Assembly: GCA_014382015.1 (NCBI GenBank)
Contig: JACNKN010000054.1
Coordinates: forward strand, 39,337-103,336
Length of the DNA: 64,000 nt
Direction: 5' to 3'
Source: Fidelibacterota bacterium
GTDB taxonomy: Bacteria; Fidelibacterota; Marinisomatia; Marinisomatales; TCS55
The first letter of the stretch is position 1. Each line of letters begins with the position of its first letter. The notes below the pieces were generated by a model, which did no database searches, was not told the origin of the DNA, and was given only the letters and a program-made list of their open reading frames with translations. Shown here in pieces: positions 53,559 to 62,469 of this stretch. The translations under genes were made by a program, and so were the position numbers.

Positions 53559-55355
53559 TTATTTAATCGGGTTTGCAGAATAGTAAATTCCACCATAATC
53601 TGTTACAATAAAGAGGTAACCATCATGACTCATTGCTATTCCCGTTATAAAATTCCAACCTAACCCATATTGTGGCGTTTTGACCCAAGATTCGCCGTCA
53701 TCTTTTGAATAAAAAATACCATAATATCCTACATAGTAAACATGACCATCGGGTCCCACCAAACCATCCTCAATCGAATGGGGATAATCACTTACCTGAC
53801 TCCAGGATTGGCCAAAATTATTTGATCTCCATAGCCCTGCTGGACCACATTCAGCTCCCTGCCCACTTGAAATGAATGCATTATCCTTTGAATTCAATAC
53901 AAATACTTTACCACATAAACTAAATGGTTCATCGACATATTTCCAATTTTCACCATAGTCTGTTGAATAATACAATGATGTAAAACCCCAAGTCCAATTC
54001 TGATTCCCTGCATAAAGCTTATTTGATTTTGTTATAGCAAAAAAGTCCAAATAATACTCAGAATAGTTTATATTTGGTATTGTATCTAATGTCATCTCAG
54101 TCCATGTTTCTCCATTATCAGTTGACCGATAATTACCACAGTCAGAACCTACATATATAAATCCATTCTCCCCTTGATTTAATCCATTAACTCTGCAAGA
54201 ATCAAAATAAGCTAACTGCCAATTGCTTCCATGGTCAGTGGATTCAATAATTCCTTTATTTGTTGCTAACAAAATTCGATTATCAAATGTTTTTATTGAA
54301 TTATTTATCTTTACTCCATCGAGTATTTTTAATGCCCAATTTTTACCGCCATCGCTTGATATATATATTCTATTATATTCTACTGTAGCATAAACATACC
54401 CGTCATCGTCAACGACAATATCATCAAACGATACTTTATCCGGTGCACTAGTTTTGACCCAATAATCCTCAGAAGGGTTATCATTTTTGATGGATACGAC
54501 TGGTAAATTAAATTTATTCGGATTACTGGGTCCATAGAGAAATGGTCCTTTATAATTCTCCTGCCAGACTTTGCTAAACTTCCAATTAAGTATTCTATAT
54601 TCCTCTCTTTTTTCCAGTTCATCCAATTTTACACGACCGGTAAAACTAACGATATAATCATCGGGTAAAATATGGTGATAGTTATATTGCCACTGTACAC
54701 CTTCCGGGATTATCGCACTCGATGTTATTGAAATAGATTCACCCGACAAAATATTTTCACCACTAACTACTATACCTTCAACAATTTCAAATTGAGGTTC
54801 ATTTTTCAAGTTAAAAAGAGCGATATTCACTGAACTTGAATAACTTTCGGAAACACTTAATTTAATTACATGGTCTGAAACATTTGTAAATGTGATTTCA
54901 GAATGAATTGAATCGCCCACGTGATATAATTCTTTATCGGCTTGTCCTGTGACCTTGTATATTTCTGCCAACTCTACAGTTGGCATTGACCCATTATCAT
55001 CCACATCTTTCGCGCCCAATATCACTAACCCGGAATCCATTTCAATTTGGGCGGTTTTGAATTCGAAACCATTTATGAAATAATAAACGTCATTAATGCC
55101 GGTAAAACTTGAGTCGTTTTCATCAAAGGTAAATGAATAATAACCATCCTTATCTGTTATCGTCCCTTTGTTAATAAAATCATTAATATAATTTCCTTGA
55201 AATACGGTGTCGATATATACAACAACATTTGAATGATCTGTTTGGTTTTTAAGGAGAACACGGCCTGTGAGTTTGGTCTGATACCCTTCCTTTTCAAAAA
55301 TATCATCGCAAGAAAAGACAAAAAGTAGAAATAGAATTGGGGTGAGGCGTTTCAT
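53559..55355 (-). CDS. Lipoprotein with a BNR/Asp-box beta-propeller
   Basis: A 598-residue lipoprotein (signal ending VFSC, about residue 16). A carboxypeptidase-regulatory-like domain (about 25-130) precedes a second beta domain and, from about residue 300, a propeller with repeated Asp-box motifs S-x-D-x-G-x-x-W: SSDGGKNW, STDHGSNW, STDNGETW, STDYGENW, SNNFGQSW and SKDDGESW. Asp-box propellers occur in sialidases and sortilin-like receptors; catalytic sialidase residues are not evident, so a binding role is more likely. Abuts the stop of the paired lipoprotein gene. Confidence 0.8.
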   Translation of the reverse strand: MKRLTPILFLLFVFSCDDIFEKEGYQTKLTGRVLLKNQTDHSNVVVYIDTVFQGNYINDFINKGTITDKDGYYSFTFDENDSSFTGINDVYYFINGFEFKTAQIEMDSGLVILGAKDVDDNGSMPTVELAEIYKVTGQADKELYHVGDSIHSEITFTNVSDHVIKLSVSESYSSSVNIALFNLKNEPQFEIVEGIVVSGENILSGESISITSSAIIPEGVQWQYNYHHILPDDYIVSFTGRVKLDELEKREEYRILNWKFSKVWQENYKGPFLYGPSNPNKFNLPVVSIKNDNPSEDYWVKTSAPDKVSFDDIVVDDDGYVYATVEYNRIYISSDGGKNWALKILDGVKINNSIKTFDNRILLATNKGIIESTDHGSNWQLAYFDSCRVNGLNQGENGFIYVGSDCGNYRSTDNGETWTEMTLDTIPNINYSEYYLDFFAITKSNKLYAGNQNWTWGFTSLYYSTDYGENWKYVDEPFSLCGKVFVLNSKDNAFISSGQGAECGPAGLWRSNNFGQSWSQVSDYPHSIEDGLVGPDGHVYYVGYYGIFYSKDDGESWVKTPQYGLGWNFITGIAMSHDGYLFIVTDYGGIYYSANPIK

Positions 55356-56702
55356 TTAAAGCGGCTTCAATTCACTAAGTGAAATAAATTTAATATCCCT
55401 ATTAAATACGTAGAATAATAAATCATCTTTTATCGTCACCCACCAACGGTTTATATCAATATCCCTAAGATATTCGAATGTTTCTAATCCGTCTGCAGAA
55501 TAGTACAATTTATCAAGGCCAATTTGAACGAAAAATGAATTTGGTGATCTTGGGTCTTCCAAAATTTTAAATATATAATTTACATTAATTCCCGAATATT
55601 CATTTTCGATTACGACCCAATTATATCCCCCATCTACAGATTTAAATATCCTTAAAGCACCAAGAAAATAAATAATCTTATTATCTATCGAGTTAAATAC
55701 GATATTGCTTGGCTTTACTCCAGATGTATGGAGGACCTCATCTAAGTCAACGATAACTTTAACCGATGCACCCATATCCTGAAAACCCATCATGCGACCC
55801 GTAGACCCCACCCAATTTGATCCCTCTCCAAAAGCCCACACTTCTTCAGAATTATGGTCATGCCAAACGATAAATTCAAATCCTGAACTAACATTAGTAT
55901 GCCCATATATTTTATCCCAGGCGTAGCCGCCGTCTTCGGAGCGATAAAAAGCACCAAAACTTTCCAAAGCAATCAATACAGTTGGATTGTGTGGAGACCG
56001 TTTAACCTTGAAGACATGTAGCCCTTCCCTGTCTTGTTTGGGGTATGTTAAAAAAGTATTTACCCAAGTTTTTCCACTGTCAAGGCTATGCCAAAAATTT
56101 TCGCTCCAACCAGCTACAATAATATCTTTCCCATACACCGTCACACCAATCGCACCGGCATAATTTGACGTGTCAGAAAAACCCATATATTCCCATTCAC
56201 TATTCTCAATAGTATAATTTTTTCGCCACAATCCTTCCTGGTCCAATGCAACATAAATATATGGTTTATTTATATCCATATCCCAAACGTAGAAATTTTC
56301 AATTTTATCAGGATAGTAGTCACCGGGAAGATTATCAACAATTACCGTTATTCGTTCTTCTGTGAAATTCCCTGATTCATCGTTGGATATAATTTTAATA
56401 AAATGTTCCCCATTGTCATGTTTTTTTGTATCCCAGGCAAATTGGTATTTATATGTGCTGTCCGAAAAGTAAAGTGAATCATCAATGAAAAAGTCCACAT
56501 GAGAAATGCCACCCTCATCTTTTGTACGTGCATCAATTATGGTCGTGTCCCTCACTGTTTGACCATTGGTTGGATATACAACATTGAGAATGGGTGATTC
56601 ATAATCTTTTTGATCACATCCACCTATAATAATCAAAGATATCCCAAAGAAGACAACCATCTTCATTTTCAATAAAGACGGATATTTGTTATGTTTAATC
56701 AT
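55356..56702 (-). CDS. Lipoprotein with Ig-like domain and beta-propeller
   Basis: A 448-residue lipoprotein: signal ending LIIIGGC, then an Ig-like/cadherin-like domain (PILNVVYPTNGQTVRDTTI; DFFIDDSLYFSDSTYKYQF, in parts), then Asp-box-style units such as SLDSGKTW, SEDGGYAW and SVDGGYNW. The N-terminal module is common on surface proteins. Its stop directly abuts the start of the next propeller lipoprotein, so the two are co-expressed. ATG 56702 is preferred over 56726 because it gives a clean signal peptide. Confidence 0.78.
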   Translation of the reverse strand: MIKHNKYPSLLKMKMVVFFGISLIIIGGCDQKDYESPILNVVYPTNGQTVRDTTIIDARTKDEGGISHVDFFIDDSLYFSDSTYKYQFAWDTKKHDNGEHFIKIISNDESGNFTEERITVIVDNLPGDYYPDKIENFYVWDMDINKPYIYVALDQEGLWRKNYTIENSEWEYMGFSDTSNYAGAIGVTVYGKDIIVAGWSENFWHSLDSGKTWVNTFLTYPKQDREGLHVFKVKRSPHNPTVLIALESFGAFYRSEDGGYAWDKIYGHTNVSSGFEFIVWHDHNSEEVWAFGEGSNWVGSTGRMMGFQDMGASVKVIVDLDEVLHTSGVKPSNIVFNSIDNKIIYFLGALRIFKSVDGGYNWVVIENEYSGINVNYIFKILEDPRSPNSFFVQIGLDKLYYSADGLETFEYLRDIDINRWWVTIKDDLLFYVFNRDIKFISLSELKPL

Positions 56703-56812
56703 AGGAACCACGCAATCAGTGTACATGGAATTTCTATCTCTGTTGCATCACATGGCAAGGGATTAAAATGGATGGGAGATGCAGGAGAATCCCTGTAAAA
56801 AAAAGGTGGGAC

Positions 56813-57004
56813 TTAGAAACACCCCTTTAGGGTCGTATATCCAAAATAGGGGATAATGATATAGAGGATTGAATCGCGAATGAGATAAAAGAAGAAAAAG
56901 GCCGTCAACACCTGCCACCCTTTCTTTTTCAGGAGAAGTTTATATCCCCCTTCTCTTCTGATATCCCGCCATTCATTAATAAAGTTTGGGCGGTAAAATG
57001 ACAT
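56813..57004 (-). CDS. Small membrane protein, 63 residues
   Basis: [20 protein letters not shown] leads into a single long hydrophobic stretch (FFFFYLIRDSILYIIIPYFGY) after a basic block KLLLKKKGWQV. The ATG overlaps the preceding stop by one base (TAATG), supporting this start over an in-frame one 51 bases upstream. Function unknown; similar short FCB membrane proteins exist by my recollection. It follows the small secreted protein and precedes the propeller lipoproteins. Confidence 0.65.
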   Translation of the reverse strand: MSFYRPNFINEWRDIRREGGYKLLLKKKGWQVLTAFFFFYLIRDSILYIIIPYFGYTTLKGCF

Positions 57005-57444
57005 TAGTTTTCCGGTTTTATTTTTCCAAATTTTAAGTTTTCGTACTTCTCCCAAATCGTCTCCCCGGCGGCTTGCTGAAACCGAAAGGCAAACGCCAGG
57101 GCATCATCAAAAGAATTTCCAGTGAATTCTTCATGGCTGTAATATTCATCAATCCAGCCGACAAATTCCTTCATGCCACTTTGATTCACTTGGTCAAAAA
57201 TGCCGTAAATCATTTCTGCTTTATTGTCAAAGTACCAAGTGGTGACTTCACCATACCCCAAATCTTTAATCATTTTCTGGTGGGTATCATATACCTGAGT
57301 GAGATAAGAGAATAAAAATAATTCTTTTTCCTGCGACTCCAAAGTCTTCCAATAGACAGCAATTGCGTTGGGCGCCGGTTCAATTTTCTTTTCCTGTGCG
57401 CCGATGAGCATTATGGAACATAGTAGTGTGAATATCAATTTCAT
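57004..57444 (-). CDS. Small secreted protein of unknown function (paralogue of 500-931)
   Basis: A 146-residue exported protein: signal [17 protein letters not shown], then a helical domain. It shares (A)[14 protein letters not shown], a tryptophan/tyrosine-rich centre and the D-x-(Y/F)YS motif (IDEYYSHEE) with the protein at 500-931. ATG 57444 is chosen because the signal peptide starts there; the longer frame at 57471 would run into ispG. It lies one base after the ispG stop. Confidence 0.72.
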   Translation of the reverse strand: MKLIFTLLCSIMLIGAQEKKIEPAPNAIAVYWKTLESQEKELFLFSYLTQVYDTHQKMIKDLGYGEVTTWYFDNKAEMIYGIFDQVNQSGMKEFVGWIDEYYSHEEFTGNSFDDALAFAFRFQQAAGETIWEKYENLKFGKIKPEN

Positions 57445-57445
57445 A

Positions 57446-58519
57446 TTAATCTTTCTGATGATCTGTTTCAAATTCGGTAATAAGATCTTCTAACTTGCCG
57501 ATGGCTTCTTTTTCCGAAACTTTACCGCGATTTTCACCCTGATAATACAAATGTCCAGACCCTTTACCAAAGGCGATTCCGAGATCTGTGTGGGTGGCTT
57601 CTCCCGGGCCATTTACGGCGCATCCCATGAGGGCCACCGTCATAGGTGTTTTTATATTCTGGAGTTTTTCTTCCATTTCTCCTGCGATTTTAAATAAGTC
57701 CACCTCTAACCGACCACATGTGGGGCAGGCCACAATGGTGACACCTTTACTGGCCAATCCCAATGATTTCAAGATTTCAAATCCCACATGCACTTCTTTC
57801 ACGGGGTCGTCCGTTAAGCTCACGCGAATTGTATCTCCAATTCCTTTCGCTAATAATGTGCCAATACCCACGGATGATTTGATAGATCCAGATTTAGTGG
57901 GGCCCGCTTCCGTCACACCCAAATGTAGCGGATATTCATATTGTTCAGAAAATAATTCGTAAGACGCCATCATGAGGTTCACATCCGATGCTTTCAGTGA
58001 AACAATAATATCTTCAAAATCATGTTCTTTACAAATATCAATATGGCGTTTGGCACTCTCCACCATGGCTTCGGCGGTGGGATATCCATATTTTTCAATT
58101 AAATCTTTTTCTAGACTCCCTGCATTCACCCCAATCCGGATGGGCAGATTCGCACCCTTTACCTTTTCCAATACTTCTTTGACTCGTTTTTTGCCACCGA
58201 TATTCCCGGGGTTGATACGAATTTTATCCGCGCCTGCATCCACCGCTTCTAAAGCCATGCGATAATTGAAATGAATATCTGCTACTAAGGGAACATTCAT
58301 TCGTTTTTTAATTTCATAGAGTGCATCCGCCGCAGGTTGGTCCGGCACTGTTATTCGGATAATTTGACACCCGGCTTCTTCCAGCCGTTCAACTTCTTTA
58401 AGTGTGGCTGTAATGTCGTGGGTTTTGGTGGTGGTCATAGACTGAACCGTAATGGCGTGGTCGCCACCAATAAGGAGTTCTCCAACTTGGACTTGCTTTG
58501 TTTTCTTTCGTTTTGCCAT
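57446..58519 (-). CDS. ispG: (E)-4-hydroxy-3-methylbut-2-enyl-diphosphate synthase
   Basis: A 357-residue 4Fe-4S enzyme of the MEP isoprenoid pathway. It has [15 protein letters not shown] at the start, an N-terminal TIM-barrel, and the cluster ligands in [12 protein letters not shown] and [19 protein letters not shown]. Length fits the bacterial two-domain form. It shows that isoprenoids here come from the MEP route, feeding the polyprenyl synthase elsewhere in the window. Confidence 0.96.
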   Translation of the reverse strand: MAKRKKTKQVQVGELLIGGDHAITVQSMTTTKTHDITATLKEVERLEEAGCQIIRITVPDQPAADALYEIKKRMNVPLVADIHFNYRMALEAVDAGADKIRINPGNIGGKKRVKEVLEKVKGANLPIRIGVNAGSLEKDLIEKYGYPTAEAMVESAKRHIDICKEHDFEDIIVSLKASDVNLMMASYELFSEQYEYPLHLGVTEAGPTKSGSIKSSVGIGTLLAKGIGDTIRVSLTDDPVKEVHVGFEILKSLGLASKGVTIVACPTCGRLEVDLFKIAGEMEEKLQNIKTPMTVALMGCAVNGPGEATHTDLGIAFGKGSGHLYYQGENRGKVSEKEAIGKLEDLITEFETDHQKD

Positions 58520-58546
58520 AATTTTGGGTCGGAAAATTACAACAGA

Positions 58547-59656
58547 CTATCCTTGATAAGGCTCATCCAAATATTGTTTTGCCAAAATAATCGCATGGGC
58601 GTGATTGTCCAATTTTATACAATTTTTATAAGCAGAAATCGCCTCGCGCCGCTGGTGCTTATTATCATGGATTTGACCTTGTAATAAATAGGCATTGGCC
58701 AAAATGGCGTCCAGCTCTGCATCGTATAAATCGATACATTGAGTGATAAAGCCCAATGCTTTATTGTTTTCACCCAGTAAAAAATAATAATGTCCCCACA
58801 CATAGTTTAAATAGGAGGTGAACCATTTTTGCTGGCGTGGAGTCAGTTTAGGTAATCGCTGATTAAGACGGTTTAATTCTTTCTTCGCCAATGTTAATTT
58901 TCCATTTCGCAACAAGCTCTCTACATAATGAACGTGAAAATCAAAGTTTTTGGGGTATGTTTCAAATAAGGTTCGACTCACTTCTAACCCGCGGGCATTA
59001 TTAATATCTGAAAATTGGTAAATAAAAGAGAGTATACTCATAGCTTCTGTCCATGCCCATTGGCTTTGAGTCGCCGCCACTTCTATCTTTCGAATCCCCT
59101 CTTCCCTGGACGCATCCAACCCAAACATTTCTGCCCCCGCCTGGACCAGTACATTACTCAAACCGGCATAATATTCCACAATGCCGATGGGCAAGTAAGC
59201 GTCTGTAAGGTATGGATCTTTTTCAAATGCTTTTTGAATAATACGAAATCCTTGAAAAGCGGCATAAAGAGTGGGCAACCATTGTTTTTGTCCTAAGAGA
59301 ATACGTGCATCCAATCCCTTGGCTGTACCCATGTATAACATATATTCCGGGTGGCCCGGGAATTTGTCCAATTGGCTTTCGTAAATCACTTGAATTTCAT
59401 CCAGATTAGCATCCAAGTTAGAATAAATCTCATCCTGGGGTAAATACGCTTCATTCCGTCGCCAATTTGCGGCTGCCCATGTTACGTGCACGCCCGGGTG
59501 GTCGGGGAAATCTTTTCTGGCTTGAGAGAGTATTTCAATACTCCTATCAAATTCGTAATTATAAAACGCATCAACTCCCGCACGAACAGCACCATCTCCA
59601 GGATGTTGACCCCATAATATTGATAGGGCAAAAATGAAAATTGGGAAGCGTTTCAT
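58547..59656 (-). CDS. Exported tetratricopeptide-repeat protein
   Basis: A 369-residue protein with a signal peptide (FALSILWGQ) and TPR-like helix pairs: FYNYEFDRSIEILSQARKDFPDHPG (in part), GKLTLAKKELNRLNQRLPKL, NNKALGFITQCIDLYDAELD, QRREAISAYKNCIKLD. Periplasmic TPR proteins usually act as scaffolds; no partner is indicated. Separated from ispG by 27 bases. Confidence 0.85.
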   Translation of the reverse strand: MKRFPIFIFALSILWGQHPGDGAVRAGVDAFYNYEFDRSIEILSQARKDFPDHPGVHVTWAAANWRRNEAYLPQDEIYSNLDANLDEIQVIYESQLDKFPGHPEYMLYMGTAKGLDARILLGQKQWLPTLYAAFQGFRIIQKAFEKDPYLTDAYLPIGIVEYYAGLSNVLVQAGAEMFGLDASREEGIRKIEVAATQSQWAWTEAMSILSFIYQFSDINNARGLEVSRTLFETYPKNFDFHVHYVESLLRNGKLTLAKKELNRLNQRLPKLTPRQQKWFTSYLNYVWGHYYFLLGENNKALGFITQCIDLYDAELDAILANAYLLQGQIHDNKHQRREAISAYKNCIKLDNHAHAIILAKQYLDEPYQG

Positions 59657-59754
59657 AGGTCTATAAATTAGAGTGGTTTTATCTAAACCACCGATGGTTT
59701 CATTATTAATTCTCCCTAAAAAGGGAAAATTGCATTTGGATCAGGTTTTTAATG

Positions 59755-59784
59755 GTACGGGGACGCAAAACTGCATCCCCGTAC
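59755..59784. repeat. Strong palindrome between minus-strand genes
   Basis: Arms GTACGGGGA and TCCCCGTAC, one C/A mismatch, then GCA/TGC around an AAAC loop. It lies 15 bases past the stop of the 59800-60894 lipoprotein gene. No T-tract follows, so it is more likely a dispersed palindrome or transcript-stabilising hairpin than a classical terminator. Confidence 0.55.
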
Positions 59785-59799
59785 TATACAAATCATTTT

Positions 59800-60894
59800 C
59801 TACTTATTCAGTAATATTCTTTTCGCTTTTACCCAATTAGCATTTGAAGGTGGTTCCCATTCGACCCGCGTCCGTTGTTTGGCTATGGCTTGAATAAAAC
59901 TCATTTTAATTTTACTGATGGCACTGGTCACTGAGTTAGGTTCCAATAAATACATTTGTTCGATAAATCCATAGCAGGGCTCTGACAACTTTAACCGAAA
60001 TCGCTTGGATAAAGGTGCATCTTCCTCAAATTCCTCACAAAAATCTCCATACACAGTCAGCTGCAATTGAGAACCGGAGAATGAATAGGGCATGGCCATG
60101 GTATCAATTTCACCATCCTCGAACTCAAAAATGGCGACCAATACATTATTGTCCGTTGCATACCATTCACCGATATCTGTTTCAGTAAGTCCTTCTTCAT
60201 CAGTAAAGACAGTGGTAACTACCCCATCTTTTTCCATGGTAATTGACATGTTTCCATTCATTAAATCAGCTCCCAACATGGGGAATGCCACTTCATTGGA
60301 ATCAGAGGCAGCAAAAGGAATTGTTGACGCTTTGAATGTACCATCGACTACAAAATATTTTGTGGGGTCCATTTCACCCGTATTAAAATCAATTGAGAAT
60401 AGGGTGTCCTTGGTCATGGTTAAAGAAAAATTACTTTCGTCTAATACAAAATCAGACATATTTGCATAAAAGCCACCATCTGTTTCACTGATTTGTACAC
60501 TCAGAAATGCAAACTTTTCCTGGGGAGACTCTTCACCAACCATGAGTGAAAATATTGGGAGTTCCGGACCCGTTTCACTATCCATCTCAATTAATGATCT
60601 ATTCGTCAGAATAATTTCTGGACCATCTCCTTCCCCTTCTTCCGGCGGTATAACAAACATATATGCCAATTCTGCATTGGGTGTTCCCGTTACTTGGATC
60701 GAAGATTCACCTTTAGAAAATATATCTGCGCCTGTTTGGGCAATTTTAGATCCAATTAACAATGATGCATCTGTTTCGGACAAATCCCAAATCCCCACCA
60801 ATTCATCCGGTCGATTCGGTTCGTCATTTTTATCCTCACAACCAGGGATAAAAACAATTAATATGCCGATTATTACCTTTATAAATGGTTTCAT
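59800..60894 (-). CDS. Lipoprotein of unknown function
   Basis: A 364-residue lipoprotein; the signal ends IVFIPGC near residue 19 with DKNDEPN after it. The body is acidic and beta-rich: ELVGIWDLSETDASLL at the start resembles lipocalin-like or extracellular lipoprotein domains that measure a difference from a reference state, and GEWYATDNNVLVAIFEFEDGE repeats the pattern. No enzyme motif recognised. It is divergent from the redox operon across a gap holding a CRP-type site. Confidence 0.7.
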   Translation of the reverse strand: MKPFIKVIIGILIVFIPGCEDKNDEPNRPDELVGIWDLSETDASLLIGSKIAQTGADIFSKGESSIQVTGTPNAELAYMFVIPPEEGEGDGPEIILTNRSLIEMDSETGPELPIFSLMVGEESPQEKFAFLSVQISETDGGFYANMSDFVLDESNFSLTMTKDTLFSIDFNTGEMDPTKYFVVDGTFKASTIPFAASDSNEVAFPMLGADLMNGNMSITMEKDGVVTTVFTDEEGLTETDIGEWYATDNNVLVAIFEFEDGEIDTMAMPYSFSGSQLQLTVYGDFCEEFEEDAPLSKRFRLKLSEPCYGFIEQMYLLEPNSVTSAISKIKMSFIQAIAKQRTRVEWEPPSNANWVKAKRILLNK

Positions 60895-60977
60895 ACAATT
60901 TTCTCCTTATTAGTTGCAGAAGGATACTACAATAATTATTACATATATTCAAGTATTTCTTAGAATTATTCATATAA

Positions 60978-60993
60978 TGTGAAGCGCATCACA
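60978..60993. promoter_or_regulatory. Perfect CRP-type operator before the redox operon
   Basis: TGTGA-AGCGCA-TCACA lies 89 bases upstream of the first gene of the operon (GTG 61083) and on the shared promoter side of the divergent lipoprotein gene. It is the second perfect CRP/FNR-family palindrome in the window. Control by the Crp-like protein at 24777 is inferred from its recognition helix. Confidence 0.7.
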
Positions 60994-61082
60994 TCTAAAT
61001 ATGAACAATTTTACGTATACTTGTATCTAAATTCGGATTATACAATCTTAATATATCTTGCAAATTCAAACCATTAATTATT

Positions 61083-61952
61083 GTGAAACATATTCATAAA
61101 ATAATCATATTCTTATTATCTCTGGCTACTTTAATGTTTATTGGCTTAATCATTAAAGAATCCGGTAATTATTTACTAACAGATTTAATGGATCGCCCTC
61201 ACCACCCGAATCATAAATTATGGAAACCGGGAGGCACCATTGGTCACGGACTGGGAATTCTTGGGGGCAGCATGATGATTATCATGTTTGTCTATTCAAT
61301 CCGAAAACGTGTCCGTTTTTTCCATAAATGGGGGAAACTTCCCACTTGGCTGAATTACCATATTTTCCTGGGAATCGCGGGACCCATCCTCGTGACATTT
61401 CATACAGCATTGAAATTCGGCGGTTTGGTATCCATTTCGTATTGGTCCATGGTTGCGGTTGCACTCAGTGGATTTATCGGAAGGTATATATATATCAAGA
61501 TTCCCCACCATGTGAGCGGCAAGGAACTTACCCAGGATGAATTCAAAGAAAAATTACATACAATGACGCACCAATTTAAAAGTGATTTCGGCCTTTCAGA
61601 TTCTACCATCGATAAAGTCCTTCATTTGTCCGGGGCAGAAAAAATTGAAAGCAGGGGGTTGCTCGGCATATTTACGATTTTTTTAATGGATATAACCGGT
61701 TGGTTCAATTGGATAGGGATTAAGAAGGAAATTCAAAAATCATCCACAATTTCAAAAAGTGAAATTCACCAATTTAAACAATCATTGAGACAAATCGTTA
61801 AAATGGATCGGCAAATTGCTTTCTGGAAAGCAGCCCAACGATTGTTTCATTATTGGCATGTGATTCATAAACCCTTCGCTTATACCATGATTGTTATTAT
61901 GTTTATCCATATTGCTGTTGCAGTCTCTCTGGGATATACCTGGAATTATTAA
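61083..61952 (+). CDS. Membrane cytochrome-b-like (ferric-reductase-type) protein
   Basis: A 289-residue integral membrane protein, first gene of a three-gene operon, starting with GTG. It has about five to six helices with membrane histidines: IGHGLGILGG, LNYHIFLGIAGPILVTFHTAL, GRYIYIKIPHH and, near the end, FHYWHVIHKPFAYTMIVIMFIHIAVAV (in parts). Paired histidines on facing helices suggest bis-histidine haem b, as in ferric reductase-like proteins. A long cytoplasmic loop (about 145-215) separates them. An electron-transfer role is inferred from the neighbours. Confidence 0.75.
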   Translation: MKHIHKIIIFLLSLATLMFIGLIIKESGNYLLTDLMDRPHHPNHKLWKPGGTIGHGLGILGGSMMIIMFVYSIRKRVRFFHKWGKLPTWLNYHIFLGIAGPILVTFHTALKFGGLVSISYWSMVAVALSGFIGRYIYIKIPHHVSGKELTQDEFKEKLHTMTHQFKSDFGLSDSTIDKVLHLSGAEKIESRGLLGIFTIFLMDITGWFNWIGIKKEIQKSSTISKSEIHQFKQSLRQIVKMDRQIAFWKAAQRLFHYWHVIHKPFAYTMIVIMFIHIAVAVSLGYTWNY

Positions 61953-61983
61953 TTATTATTATCTTACACATTTTTTAACAAAT

Positions 61984-61987
61984 GGAG
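61984..61987 (+). promoter_or_regulatory. Ribosome-binding site deciding the haem-protein start
   Basis: GGAG lies six bases before ATG 61994, supporting it over the in-frame ATG at 61982. Confidence 0.5.
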
Positions 61988-61993
61988 TCACTA

Positions 61994-62446
61994 ATGAATA
62001 AAAAAATAATAATATCAATACTATCTTTATTTATAGTAATTCAGATAATTCCCTTCGGAAGAGACCATACAAACCCTGCTGTTGTTACGGAACCGAATTG
62101 GAATAGTCCTGAAACAAGAGAAATGTTTTTTCAAACGTGCAAAGATTGTCATAGCAATGAAACTGAATGGCCTTGGTATAGCAATATTGCGCCTATATCC
62201 TGGTTAATCCAACATGATGTGAATGAAGGGCGGGAACATTTTAATATTTCTATGTGGAGTACTCAAGAACACAATGCGGGAGATGAAGCTGCTAAAGAAT
62301 TAAAAGAAGGAGAAATGCCGCCATGGTTTTATTTTATTCCCCGACCAAACCAAAAATTAACAGATGATGAAAGAGAAATATTTATAGCAGGATTAATTGA
62401 TACTTTTGGAGAGAAAAAAAACCTGAATGAAAAAGATAAAGATTAA
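61994..62446 (+). CDS. Haem-binding-domain protein (CxxCH, Haem_bd-like)
   Basis: A 150-residue exported or anchored protein: N-terminal hydrophobic segment MNKKIIISILSLFIVIQIIPFG, then TREMFFQTCKDCHSNETEWPWYSNIAP with the CxxCH c-type haem site, and EGEMPPWFYFIPRPNQKLTDDE. This matches the small Haem_bd domain family found in Bacteroidetes and relatives. It probably carries one haem in the periplasm. Its gene lies 41 bases after the cytochrome-b-like gene and 23 before the flavoprotein. Confidence 0.85.
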   Translation: MNKKIIISILSLFIVIQIIPFGRDHTNPAVVTEPNWNSPETREMFFQTCKDCHSNETEWPWYSNIAPISWLIQHDVNEGREHFNISMWSTQEHNAGDEAAKELKEGEMPPWFYFIPRPNQKLTDDEREIFIAGLIDTFGEKKNLNEKDKD

Positions 62447-62469
62447 TAAATTAGTTCGTCAATTAAATA

